Shown here: positions 46,706 to 57,116 of the stretch, piece after piece
Position numbering within the stretch: position 1 is the stretch's first letter
How the letters are laid out: every line of letters starts with the position of its first letter
Origin: an uncultured Opitutia bacterium
GTDB lineage: Bacteria; Verrucomicrobiota; Verrucomicrobiia; Opitutales; Opitutaceae
Assembly: GCA_903820035.1 (NCBI GenBank)
Contig: CAIJFT010000331.1
Location: forward strand, 1 to 64,000
Direction of reading: 5' to 3'
DNA: 64,000 nt
The notes under the pieces: generated by a model
Database searches by the model: none
Seen by the model: only the letters and a program-made list of their open reading frames with translations
Told to the model about the DNA's origin: nothing
Position numbers and translations under genes: made by a program

Positions 46706-47317
46706 ATGCCGATTCTCTTGCAATCTACCCGTCACCTCCGCCGCCGTCGGCCCCCCGCCGTCACGCTCGTCCTTCTGCTCGCGTTCACCGCCTGCCAGCC
46801 CCGCGACCCGCTCGCGCGAACCGTCTCCGCTTCGAGTCCGGTGTCCTTCGCGATGTGGCAGAACCGGTTGACCGGGGACTTTCCCGCGGACGAGCGCCGC
46901 CGTTTCGAGGAGGCGTTTCAGGAGATCCGGCTGAAGATCATGGGCGACCGTGAGGCGCGCGGCAGCGAGGCGATTGATGTAGCCTTTCTCGGCAAGATCA
47001 ACGGCCGGCCCCTGCGCGAGGCGTTGCAACTCGGCTGGGAAGCGAAACTCATCCGCCTGAAGGCCGAGGGCATCGCGCTCGAGGAGGTGCTGGCGAAAAA
47101 CGCGACGCTGCAGACCCGCGAGGGCGACAAGGCCTCGGAGCGTTACCTCGTGGAACTGCACCAGAAACAGTTTGGCCGTCTCGACAAGCTCAAGGCCGAT
47201 ATCGTCGAGACCGAACGGTTGCTGGCGCCGCTGGTAAAGATCACCGGCCGCCGCTTGATTCCGCCGGACGAACCCGCCGTGTTGTTGAAGCCGGCGCCGG
47301 TGAAGCCCAAGACCTGA
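46706..47317 (+). CDS. Hypothetical lipoprotein
   Basis: TVLVLLLAFTACQP-type lipobox near the N-terminus (VTLVLLLAFTACQP). Confidence 0.75.
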   Translation: MPILLQSTRHLRRRRPPAVTLVLLLAFTACQPRDPLARTVSASSPVSFAMWQNRLTGDFPADERRRFEEAFQEIRLKIMGDREARGSEAIDVAFLGKINGRPLREALQLGWEAKLIRLKAEGIALEEVLAKNATLQTREGDKASERYLVELHQKQFGRLDKLKADIVETERLLAPLVKITGRRLIPPDEPAVLLKPAPVKPKT

Positions 47318-47338
47318 TTATTGTCGGGTGGGGCCCAG

Positions 47339-47395
47339 TGTCCCCATCGGGCCGGGACGTAACGGCGGTCGTACGCAAACGACCCGATGGGGACA
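47339..47395. repeat. Perfect 13-bp inverted repeat TGTCCCCATCGGG / CCCGATGGGGACA
   Basis: Arms 47339-47351 and 47383-47395. Confidence 0.85.
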
Positions 47396-47415
47396 GCGGG
47401 TTCCGCCGGTAAAGT

Positions 47416-47490
47416 GTAGCCCGCGGCGTGCGCCGCGGGACGACAAGCGTTTCGAACCGAAGTGGTCCCTGCGCGCACGTGCAGGGCTAC
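47416..47490. repeat. REPIN-like doublet: two GTAGCCC hairpins in inverted orientation
   Basis: GTAG-CCCGCGGCGTGCGCCGCGGG ... 25 nt ... CCCTGCGCGCACGTGCAGGG-CTAC. Confidence 0.75.
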
Positions 47491-47600
47491 AGATCGGAAT
47501 GCGCGGCGTTGACCTCCACCGACCGGAGCGCAGCGTTGATTCATCCCCTCACGGCGTGCCTCGGCGCCGCGTTCTCCCCGTCCGTTTGCCCGCTTTCCCC

Positions 47601-48794
47601 ATGAGTGTCTCGTCGCCTCCGCTCCCGCCGCCGTCCGCGCGGCTCACTTCCCTCGACGCTTTCCGCGGCGCAATCATGCTCTACATGGCGTCGCACGGTC
47701 TCGGCCTGACTCAGGTCGCGCAAAAACTACCCGAGCAACCGTGGACCTCGCTCGCGTGGTGGTTCGACCACGTCACGTGGAGCGGCGGCTCGACGTGGGA
47801 CCTGATCCAGCCCGCGTTCATGTTCATGGTCGGGGTTGCGCTGCCGTTCTCTTACGCGCGGCGGCGCGACCAGGGGGATTCGTTTCAACGCATCCTCGGT
47901 CACGCCTTCGTCCGCGCGGCGATCCTCGTGTTGCTCGCCGTGTTTCTGGCCTCGCGGAGCGGCAAGGGTACGGTCTGGGAGTTTCCGAATGTCCTCGCGC
48001 AGATCGGATTCGGGTATCCGTTTCTCTTGTTCGTGCTGAACCGCCGGGTCGGCGTGCAGGCGGCGGTCGCCGGCGGCATCCTCGCGGCCTACTGGCTGTT
48101 CTTCGCCCTGCATCCGCTGGCCCCGGCGGGCTTTGACTACGCCAAGGTCGGCGTGAAGGCCGCGGAGGTCACGGGCGGCGCGGTGTTCGACGGCTTCTTC
48201 GGCCACTGGAGCAAGGGCACCAACGCCGCCGCGGCCTTCGACGGCTGGTTGCTCAACCTCTTCCCGCGCGCCACGCCGTTCGTGTTCAACGCCGGCGGGT
48301 ACGCGACGCTCAACTTCGTGCCGTCGTTCGCCACGATGCTGTTCGGCCTCATGGCCGGCGAATGCCTGCGCAGTGAACGGACGGCGTCGGCGAAGCTCCG
48401 CGCGCTGCTGCTCGGCGCACTTGCGCTCGTCCTCCTCGGGCTCGTGGCCGGCTCTACGATCTGCCCGATTGTGAAACGTATTTGGACGCCCTCGTGGGCG
48501 CTCGTCAGTGGCGGACTCGTGGTTGGGATGCTCGCCGGGTTCTACTGGGTGATCGACGTCCTCGGTTACCGGCATTGGGCAAAGTTCCTCGTCGTGGTCG
48601 GCATGAACTCGATTGCGATCTACCTGATGTCGCAACTCATGCGGCCGTTCCTCGCGGAGACGTTGCGCACGCACCTCGGCCCCGACCTGTTCCGCGGCAC
48701 CTTCGGGCCGGTGGTCAGCGCGTGCCTCACGCTCTTTATTTTCTGGCTCATCTGCTGGTGGATGCACCGGCGGAAGATTTTCCTGCGGATTTGA
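47601..48794 (+). CDS. Multi-TM acyltransferase, DUF5009 / heparan-alpha-glucosaminide N-acetyltransferase-like
   Basis: RLTSLDAFRGAIMLYMASHGLGL ... STWDLIQPAFMFMVGVALPFSYARRR. Confidence 0.88.
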   Translation: MSVSSPPLPPPSARLTSLDAFRGAIMLYMASHGLGLTQVAQKLPEQPWTSLAWWFDHVTWSGGSTWDLIQPAFMFMVGVALPFSYARRRDQGDSFQRILGHAFVRAAILVLLAVFLASRSGKGTVWEFPNVLAQIGFGYPFLLFVLNRRVGVQAAVAGGILAAYWLFFALHPLAPAGFDYAKVGVKAAEVTGGAVFDGFFGHWSKGTNAAAAFDGWLLNLFPRATPFVFNAGGYATLNFVPSFATMLFGLMAGECLRSERTASAKLRALLLGALALVLLGLVAGSTICPIVKRIWTPSWALVSGGLVVGMLAGFYWVIDVLGYRHWAKFLVVVGMNSIAIYLMSQLMRPFLAETLRTHLGPDLFRGTFGPVVSACLTLFIFWLICWWMHRRKIFLRI

Positions 48795-48814
48795 AACGAC
48801 TGCTTCCGGACCCC

Positions 48815-50023
48815 ATGGCTAAACCAAACCACGAGTGCACGCTGATTGAAAATGGCTCGGTGATTCTGCCCGATCGCATTGTGCCCGGCGCCCGCGTGGT
48901 GTGGCGCGACGGACGCATCGTCGAGGTCGGTCGGGCCGGCCGTCGGCGTCCCGTCGGGGCGCGGGTGATCGATGCGCGCGGCGGCTACATCGCGCCGGGC
49001 TTTGTGGATGTGCATGTCCACGGTGGCGGCGGCGCGGACTTCATGGACGGGACGCCGGAGGCGGTCCGCACGATCTGTGCGACGCACGCGCGGCACGGGA
49101 CCACGACGATCTTTCCGACCACGACCACCGGCTCGCCGGAGGAAATCCACGCGATGATAGACGCGTGCCGCCGCGTCCGAAACGAAGCGACGGTTGCCGG
49201 TGGCGCGCGGATAGAGGGCGTGCACCTGTACGGCCCGTTCTTTGCGCCGGATAAAGTCGGGTGTCACTCGGCGGCAGGCCGCCGCGACCCCACGCCGGCG
49301 GAGTTCTCGCGCTATTTTTCCACCGGGCTGATCCGTATCGCGACCTGTGCGGCGGAACTGCCCGGGGCGCTCCCGTTCTTCCGCGCCGCACGGCGGGCGC
49401 GTTGCTTCATCACGTGCGGACATTCGAACTCCTCGTGGACCGAGATGGATCGAGCTTTTCGCGCCGGTATGCGGCACGTGGATCACTTCTGGTGCGCGAT
49501 GAGCAGTGTGCCGTCGATTCGCGTGCGCCTCGGCACGCCGATGCAGGGCAGCATGGAGCAGTATGTGTTGCTCAACGAAGGCATGAGCACCGAGGTGATC
49601 GCCGACGGCCAGCACCTCGCGCCGGAGTTGCTGCAGTTCGCCTATCGCATGCTCGGTCCCCGGCGCCTGCTGTTGGTCACCGATGCGAGCCGCGCCGTCG
49701 ACATGAAGCCGGGGCGTTATCGTTTCGGTCCCGAGGAGTCCGGCACGGATTTCGATCACGACGGCAAAGTCGGCCGCGCGCCCCAGGGCGGGCTGGCGAG
49801 TTCGTCCGTCGGCATGGCCCACATGGTACGCACGATGCAGACCGCCGCCGGCGCGCCGCTGCACGACGTGGTGCGCATGGCGAGCCTGACCCCGGCGGAG
49901 CGCACGGGGATCGCGCGCGAGACTGGCAGCCTCGAGGTCGGCAAACGCGCTGACGTGCTTGTGCTCAGCCCGAGGCTGCGTGTGCGCGAGGTCTTCGTTG
50001 GCGGCGTGGCGCAACGCCGCTGA
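48815..50023 (+). CDS. nagA: N-acetylglucosamine-6-phosphate deacetylase
   Basis: GGYIAPGFVDVHVHGGGGADFMDGTPEAVRTICATHARHGTTTIFPTTTTGS ... CGHSN ... TDASRAV. Confidence 0.92.
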   Translation: MAKPNHECTLIENGSVILPDRIVPGARVVWRDGRIVEVGRAGRRRPVGARVIDARGGYIAPGFVDVHVHGGGGADFMDGTPEAVRTICATHARHGTTTIFPTTTTGSPEEIHAMIDACRRVRNEATVAGGARIEGVHLYGPFFAPDKVGCHSAAGRRDPTPAEFSRYFSTGLIRIATCAAELPGALPFFRAARRARCFITCGHSNSSWTEMDRAFRAGMRHVDHFWCAMSSVPSIRVRLGTPMQGSMEQYVLLNEGMSTEVIADGQHLAPELLQFAYRMLGPRRLLLVTDASRAVDMKPGRYRFGPEESGTDFDHDGKVGRAPQGGLASSSVGMAHMVRTMQTAAGAPLHDVVRMASLTPAERTGIARETGSLEVGKRADVLVLSPRLRVREVFVGGVAQRR

Positions 50024-50065
50024 GCGCCGCCGCCGGTCGTTGCCGCTCTCGTCTCATCCCCCTTC

Positions 50066-51415
50066 ATGAAACCACGCGTTGCCCTTGGCCTGTTCGGGTT
50101 GCTCGGAGTGATTTTCTCCGCCGCGGCGGCGGAGCAGGCGCCCGAACGGCCCGACATTATTTTCATCATCGCCGACGACCTAGGGTGGGCGGATGTGGCG
50201 TTTCACGGTGGCAACGCGCCGACGCCGCAGCTCGACCGGCTGGCGCGGGAGGGGCTGGAGCTCACCCAGCACTACGTGGCGCCGGTGTGCAGTCCGACGC
50301 GCACGGGGCTGATGACCGGACGTTGTTGGAGCCGTTTCGGCGTAACGACGCCGGGGAACGAGCGCGCGTTGCCGTGGGACACGGTGACCTTGCCGCGGGC
50401 GCTGAAGAGTGTCGGTTACGACACGTGCCTCACCGGCAAGTGGCACCTCGGATCGCGGCCCGACCAGGGGCCGAATCATTTCGGTTTCGATCATTCCTAC
50501 GGCTCGCTGGCCGGCGGGGTGAGCCCCTACGGCCACAAGTATAAGCAGGGGCCTTACGTGAACACCTGGCACCGCAACGAGACGCTCGTCGATGAGCCGG
50601 GGCATGTGACCGACCTGATCGCGAACGAGGCAGTGCGGTGGATTGAGGCGAGGGGGCCGGCGCCGTTCTTTCTCTATGTGCCGTTCACCGCGGTGCACCT
50701 GCCGGTGAAAGAGCCGGCCGAGTGGGTGGCGCGGGTGCCGGCGGCGGTTCAGGGTGACGTGGCGCGCCACTACGCGGCTTCGGTGATGCACCTCGACGAC
50801 GCGGTCGGCCGAATTCTCGCGGCGTTGGAGCGGGCCGGGCGGCGGCGGAATGCCCTGATCGTCTTCACCAGCGATAATGGCGGCAGCACCGTCGAGAACA
50901 ATGACCGTTCGTATCCCGACGACCAGTGTCCGTCGGGCAAGTTGCCGGGCAACAATGCGCCGTGGCGCGGACAAAAGGGCGACGTTTACGAGGGCGGCAC
51001 GCGGGTGCCGACACTGGTGTCCTGGCGTGGCGCAAAGCCTGGTCGGGTGACGACGCCGGTGCAGATTACGGACTGGTTGCCGACGTTGGCCGCGCTGACC
51101 GGCTATCGCGCGCCGGGCGACCTGAAGTGGGACGGGGCGGATATTTCCGCGGTCCTTGCCACGCATGCCGCGCTGCCGGCACGGCCGTTGTACACGGTCG
51201 GACCAAACTGGCGCGCCCGTTCGTTGCGGCTCGGCGATTGGAAATTGGTGGTGACCGGCAAGGACGCGAAGGCGAAGACGGAACTCTTCCAGCTTGCCGC
51301 GGATCCCGGGGAGACGACCAATCTCGCGACGCGGGAACCGGCGCGACTCCGCCTGATGGAGGAACGCCTCAACGCGATGGCGGCGCGGGACCGAGATGCG
51401 GTGGCGAGAGACTGA
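50066..51415 (+). CDS. Arylsulfatase-like sulfatase (Cys-type C-S-P-T-R)
   Basis: RPDIIFIIADDLGWADVAFHGGNAPTPQLDRLAREGLELTQHYVAPVCSPTRTGLMTGR. Confidence 0.92.
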   Translation: MKPRVALGLFGLLGVIFSAAAAEQAPERPDIIFIIADDLGWADVAFHGGNAPTPQLDRLAREGLELTQHYVAPVCSPTRTGLMTGRCWSRFGVTTPGNERALPWDTVTLPRALKSVGYDTCLTGKWHLGSRPDQGPNHFGFDHSYGSLAGGVSPYGHKYKQGPYVNTWHRNETLVDEPGHVTDLIANEAVRWIEARGPAPFFLYVPFTAVHLPVKEPAEWVARVPAAVQGDVARHYAASVMHLDDAVGRILAALERAGRRRNALIVFTSDNGGSTVENNDRSYPDDQCPSGKLPGNNAPWRGQKGDVYEGGTRVPTLVSWRGAKPGRVTTPVQITDWLPTLAALTGYRAPGDLKWDGADISAVLATHAALPARPLYTVGPNWRARSLRLGDWKLVVTGKDAKAKTELFQLAADPGETTNLATREPARLRLMEERLNAMAARDRDAVARD

Positions 51416-51520
51416 GTCACGTTCAGGGCCGGGTGACGCGGGTGGGACAATGCAGGGTGGGCTGGGTGCGTTTTGGGCTCCACTTCTGGTTCATGATTCA
51501 GCAGGAACAACTGAACCCCT

Positions 51521-54500
51521 ATGCGTCATTTGTTTTCATTCTCCCCGGGCTTTCGCTCGGGCATCCGTCTCGCGTGCTTCAGCGTTTTCCTCGCCGTGGG
51601 CCTCTGGGCCCAGGGCACCGGCGTCATTGAAGGGCGGATCACCAATCCCTCCACCGGCGGCGTGCTCGAACACGCCCGCATCGCGGTGGTCGGATCGAAC
51701 GTTGAGACGCTGAGCGACTCCGACGGGTTCTACCGGCTCAACGGCGTGACGCCCGGCATCGCCCAACTCCGCGTTTTCTTCAGCGGATTTCCGGCGGCCA
51801 CCGCCGCCGTCAACGTCGCCGCGGGGCAGACGGTGCAGCAGGACTTTCAACTCACCCCGCTGGCCTCGCGCGCGAGCGGCCGGCCCAACGCCGACGGTTC
51901 GGTCGTCAAGCTCGACGAGTTTGTGGTGGCCACGTCCCGTGAGATGAGCGGCGCCGCGCTGGCAATCAACGAGCAGCGGTTCGCGCCCAACATGAAGAAC
52001 GTCGTCGCGACCGACGAGTTTGGCGACATCGCCGAGGGCAACGTGGCGGAGTTCTTGAAGTTCATGCCCGGCGTGAACATCGACTACGCCGGCGGCAACG
52101 CCCGTGACATCTCGCTCAACGGCGTGCCGTCCGGCTATGTGCCCGTCACGCTTGACGGCTTCGGTCTGGCCAGCGCGGTCGGCGGCGGCTCGGGCGGCAC
52201 GGCGCGCGGCGTGGGCCTCGACCAGGTTTCAATTAACAACCTTTCGCGCATCGAGGTTTCGTTTTCCCCGACCCCGGATTCGCCCGGCAACGCGCTGGCC
52301 GGTTCTGTGAATCTCGTCCCGCGCAGCTCGTTCGAACGCACCCGGCCGTCGGGAAATTTCAGCGCGTACTTCATGCTGCGCGACGACATCAAGCATTGGG
52401 GCGAGACGCCTGCGCCGCGTCACCCGACGCGCAAGATTCATCCGGGTTTCGATCTTTCCTACCTGGCGCCGGTCAGCAAACGCTTCGGTTTCACGCTCTC
52501 GGCCGGCATGAACCGCCAGTACTCCGGGGAGCCGCAGATCCAAAACACCTGGCGCGGCGCCCAGGCCGCCACCAACGGCGGGACCTTCCCCGATACCACG
52601 CCCGACAAGCCCTACCTGACTTCGGTACTCATCCGCAACAGCGGCAAGGACACCAACCGCAGTTCGTTCGGCGTGACCACCGACTACAAGTTCACCGAGC
52701 GCGACCGCCTCGCGTTTTCGCTCACGTATTCGACGTTCAACGTCCACATCAACCACAACGCCCTCACGTTCGACGTGGGCCGCGTCAATCCCGGTGACTT
52801 CTCCCTCGACTACACCCGCGGGGCCGCCGGTCAGGGCACTCTTAACCTCGCCACCACCGGCGCCGACCGCTCGAACTGGACGTTTATGCCGTCGCTCGTG
52901 TGGCGGCACGACGGGCCGGTGTGGAAGATGGATGCCGGCTTCGCGTACTCGCGGGCAAGCAACCGCAACCGCTGCATCGAGCGCGGGTTCTTCGACACCA
53001 CGACCGCGCGCCGCACCGGCGTCACGGTGTCGTTCGCGGACATCTTCTACCTCCGCCCCAACACCATCACCGTCACCGACGGCGCCGGGGCGCCCGTCGA
53101 TCCGTATGCCCTGAAGAACTACGTCGTCACCGCCGCGACCAACAACACGCGGGCGACCGACGACATCAAGCGCACCGCCTACGGCAACCTGCGGCGCGAC
53201 TTCTTCGGCGAACTGCCGTTCTCGCTGCGCGCGGGCTTTGATCTCCGGCAGTCCGAACGCGACCAGCGTTTCAGCGTACCGAACTACACCTACGTCGGCC
53301 GCGACGGCGTCGCCAGCACGACGCTCACCGCCACGAGCGACGACCTGGCGCTGCCGTTCCTCGATCCGAGTTTCTCCGAACGCCCGCCGCATTACGGTTT
53401 CCCGAAATTCCAAGGCCTGAGCAGCGAGCAGCTCTTCAATCAGTATGCGGCCGTGCCTTCGACGTTTACGACCAACGCCAACACCACCTACCGCAACGAG
53501 GTCACCAACTCGAAATTTGCCGAGGAGATTATCTCGGCGGTCTACCTGCGCGGCGACTTGGGGCTCTTTTCGAACCGCTTGAAGATCGTGACCGGCCTGC
53601 GCGCCGAGCAGACCAATGTCAGCGCCGACGGACCGCTCACCGACCCCAATCGCAACATCCTGCGCGATGCCGCGGGGAAGCCGGTCCTCGGCGCCAACGG
53701 CCGGCCGCTCAACATTGTGCCGACGACCGACGCGCTCGGCGTTTCGCGGCTCACGTTCCTCGATCGCGCCGCCCACTCCAAGAAGGAGTACCTGAGCCTT
53801 TTCCCGAGCATCAACGTCAGCTACAACCTCCGTGAAGACCTCATCGCCCGCGCGGCCTTGTATACCTCGGTCGGCCGGCCCGACTACAACCAGTATGCCG
53901 GCGGCGTCACCCTGCCGGATCCCGATAATCCGTCGCCGAACGACCAGATCACCGTCAGCAATGTCGCGATCAAACCGTGGAGCGCGCGGACCTTCAACGT
54001 GCGCCTCGAATATTACCCGCAGGGCGTGGGTCAGGTCACGCTCGGGGCGTTCCGGCGCGACTTCCAGGATTTCTTCGGCAGCACCACGCTGCCCGCGTCG
54101 CCCGAGTTCCTTGATCTCTACAGCCTCGATCCGAATGTGTACGGCCGCTACCCGATCGTGACCCAGTACAACCTCGATTCCTCTGTGCGGATGGAGGGGC
54201 TCAACCTCGGCTACCGGCAGGCACTCACGTTTCTGCCGTCGTGGGCGCGCGGCGTGCAGGCGTTCGCCAATGCGGCCACGCAACGGCTCACGGGGGCCCA
54301 GGGTTCGGCCAACTTCCCCGGCTTTATTCCGCGCACGCTCAGTTGGGGCGCGAGTCTCAACCGCGAACGCTTCAGCCTCCGCGCGAATTGGAACTACCGC
54401 AGTCTCCAGCGCCGCGCCGCCATCGCCGCCGGCAACAGCATCGAGCCCGGCACCTACACGTGGTGGTCAAAGCGGCTCTATCTCGACCTCAATGCCGAGT

Positions 54501-54664
54501 ACACGCTCTACAAGCGCTTCGCGCTCTTCGCGGCGATCCGCAACCTCGGCGACGCTCCCGACGACATCAAAGTCTACGGCCCGAGCACGCCCGCCGTCGC
54601 GCGCTTCCGTGAACGCATCGAGTACGGCTCGCTGTGGAGTTTCGGCGTGAAGGGGACGTTCTGA
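51521..54664 (+). CDS. TonB-dependent receptor with N-terminal carboxypeptidase-regulatory-like domain
   Basis: GTGVIEGRITNPSTGGVLEHARIAVVGSNVETLSDSDGFYRLNGV ... FLKFMPGVNIDYAGGNARDISLNGVPSG ... terminal GVKGTF. Confidence 0.93.
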   Translation: MRHLFSFSPGFRSGIRLACFSVFLAVGLWAQGTGVIEGRITNPSTGGVLEHARIAVVGSNVETLSDSDGFYRLNGVTPGIAQLRVFFSGFPAATAAVNVAAGQTVQQDFQLTPLASRASGRPNADGSVVKLDEFVVATSREMSGAALAINEQRFAPNMKNVVATDEFGDIAEGNVAEFLKFMPGVNIDYAGGNARDISLNGVPSGYVPVTLDGFGLASAVGGGSGGTARGVGLDQVSINNLSRIEVSFSPTPDSPGNALAGSVNLVPRSSFERTRPSGNFSAYFMLRDDIKHWGETPAPRHPTRKIHPGFDLSYLAPVSKRFGFTLSAGMNRQYSGEPQIQNTWRGAQAATNGGTFPDTTPDKPYLTSVLIRNSGKDTNRSSFGVTTDYKFTERDRLAFSLTYSTFNVHINHNALTFDVGRVNPGDFSLDYTRGAAGQGTLNLATTGADRSNWTFMPSLVWRHDGPVWKMDAGFAYSRASNRNRCIERGFFDTTTARRTGVTVSFADIFYLRPNTITVTDGAGAPVDPYALKNYVVTAATNNTRATDDIKRTAYGNLRRDFFGELPFSLRAGFDLRQSERDQRFSVPNYTYVGRDGVASTTLTATSDDLALPFLDPSFSERPPHYGFPKFQGLSSEQLFNQYAAVPSTFTTNANTTYRNEVTNSKFAEEIISAVYLRGDLGLFSNRLKIVTGLRAEQTNVSADGPLTDPNRNILRDAAGKPVLGANGRPLNIVPTTDALGVSRLTFLDRAAHSKKEYLSLFPSINVSYNLREDLIARAALYTSVGRPDYNQYAGGVTLPDPDNPSPNDQITVSNVAIKPWSARTFNVRLEYYPQGVGQVTLGAFRRDFQDFFGSTTLPASPEFLDLYSLDPNVYGRYPIVTQYNLDSSVRMEGLNLGYRQALTFLPSWARGVQAFANAATQRLTGAQGSANFPGFIPRTLSWGASLNRERFSLRANWNYRSLQRRAAIAAGNSIEPGTYTWWSKRLYLDLNAEYTLYKRFALFAAIRNLGDAPDDIKVYGPSTPAVARFRERIEYGSLWSFGVKGTF

Positions 54665-54703
54665 GCGGCCGGATAATCTTCGGTTCGGTCGCAGCGGATC
54701 TCG

Positions 54704-54885
54704 TGTGGGAGCTGCTTTAGGCCGCGCCAGGCGTGAGGAGAACGGCGTTTTTGATGTCCTTGTAGCCGCGATGGAGCAGCGGCGACGCCGTGGTCCTCAT
54801 TCGTGACCACGTTTTCGCCCAAGGCTCAAACGCGGCTACGGGAAATGGGGAACCGCTTTCGTCGGGGCGTAAAGCCCCTCCCACA
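54704..54885. repeat. Triple-nested palindromic element (GTGG-type outer, GTAG-type inner)
   Basis: TGTGGGAG/CTCCCACA (54704-54711/54878-54885); GTAGCCGCG/CGCGGCTAC (54762-54770/54831-54839); CGTGGTC/GACCACG (54789-54795/54805-54811). Confidence 0.75.
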
Positions 54886-54907
54886 GCTCGAGCTTGAGGG
54901 AGCAGCG

Positions 54908-56020
54908 TTACACGCGCCGCACCGCACCCGGCGTCACCGGCTCACCGCGATCGGCGCTGGCCTGCGCGGCGAAACAGAGCGCGAGGCCCTCCAAGTTGCC
55001 GCGGGCGTGGTTCGCCGGCGCCCGTTTCTCCTCAATGGCGCACAATAACTCGCCCATCGCGCCCTGAAACCCGCTGGTGAACCAGGTTCCTTCGACCGGC
55101 ACGGTGGCGTCGCCCGCGGAGGTGTGCAGTCGCACGGACTGTTCGGAAAGGCTCGGGCCGAAGCTCCGCAAGGTGCCGCGCTCGCCGCAAATCACCGTGC
55201 GGTCCTCCTGGCCGTGCCGCACGTGGCCGTTGAAATTCAACCGCACCTGCGCGTCGGCATAGTCGATGATCACGTCGGCCAACATCGGCGGCTTCATGGC
55301 TTGAAACGACGTGCGCCGCACGCCGGCCCATACGCGTTCCGCACGCCGGCCCGCCATGAACGCGGTCGTGATGTCGAACCAGTGGATCCCAAAATCAAAA
55401 AGCACCAAATGCGAAATCTTCTCGAAGGCCGTGCCGGCCGTCCACGTGTGATCCCATTGCAGGGTGAAATCGATGCTCGCCACCGAGCCGATCACGCCGG
55501 CGCGCACCGCCGCGGCGAGGTAGGCGAAGTGCGGGGCCCAGCGGCCGTTCTGATTCACCGCCAATTGCACGCCTTGCGCCTCGGCGAGGGTCACGAGGCG
55601 TTCGCCAATGTCGAGGTCGAGGACGAAGGGCTTCTGGCTGAGGACGTGTTTGCGCGCGCGCAACGCGGCTTCGATTACCGCGACGCGCTCCGTTGGATGC
55701 AGCGCGAGGTCAACCACCTCGATGTCGGGATGGCGCAGCACGGCTTGAAAATCGGACGTGACCTTCGCCGCCGGATAAAACTCCTGGCGCCGCTTCTCCG
55801 CGCGGGCCGGATCGCGGTCGCAGAGCATGACCACGTCGAGGCCGAGCGCCTGATAGGCTCGGAGGTGGTACTCGGAAATCCCGCCGCAGCCGATCAGGCC
55901 AATCTTGGGCCGGTAGGCGCGGGGGCGCGGGGGGAGGTATGGCAGCACGGGCGCGGTCACCGCGGCGCCGGCTTTGGCGTTGCTTAGACCGTAGGTGCCG
56001 CCGGCGTCGGACGCGCTCAT
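54908..56020 (-). CDS. Gfo/Idh/MocA family oxidoreductase
   Basis: YRPKIGLIGCGGISEYHLRAYQALGLDVVMLCDRDPARAEKRRQEF ... QKPFVLDLD. Confidence 0.92.
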   Translation of the reverse strand: MSASDAGGTYGLSNAKAGAAVTAPVLPYLPPRPRAYRPKIGLIGCGGISEYHLRAYQALGLDVVMLCDRDPARAEKRRQEFYPAAKVTSDFQAVLRHPDIEVVDLALHPTERVAVIEAALRARKHVLSQKPFVLDLDIGERLVTLAEAQGVQLAVNQNGRWAPHFAYLAAAVRAGVIGSVASIDFTLQWDHTWTAGTAFEKISHLVLFDFGIHWFDITTAFMAGRRAERVWAGVRRTSFQAMKPPMLADVIIDYADAQVRLNFNGHVRHGQEDRTVICGERGTLRSFGPSLSEQSVRLHTSAGDATVPVEGTWFTSGFQGAMGELLCAIEEKRAPANHARGNLEGLALCFAAQASADRGEPVTPGAVRRV

Positions 56021-56022
56021 GG

Positions 56023-57093
<1,071 letters not shown>

Positions 57094-57116
57094 GGGGCTG
57101 ATAGTCAGAGAAGAAC

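Noticed and set aside
52229-54283. 684-aa minus-strand ORF
   Set aside because: Antisense to a clear TonB receptor; no recognisable domains.
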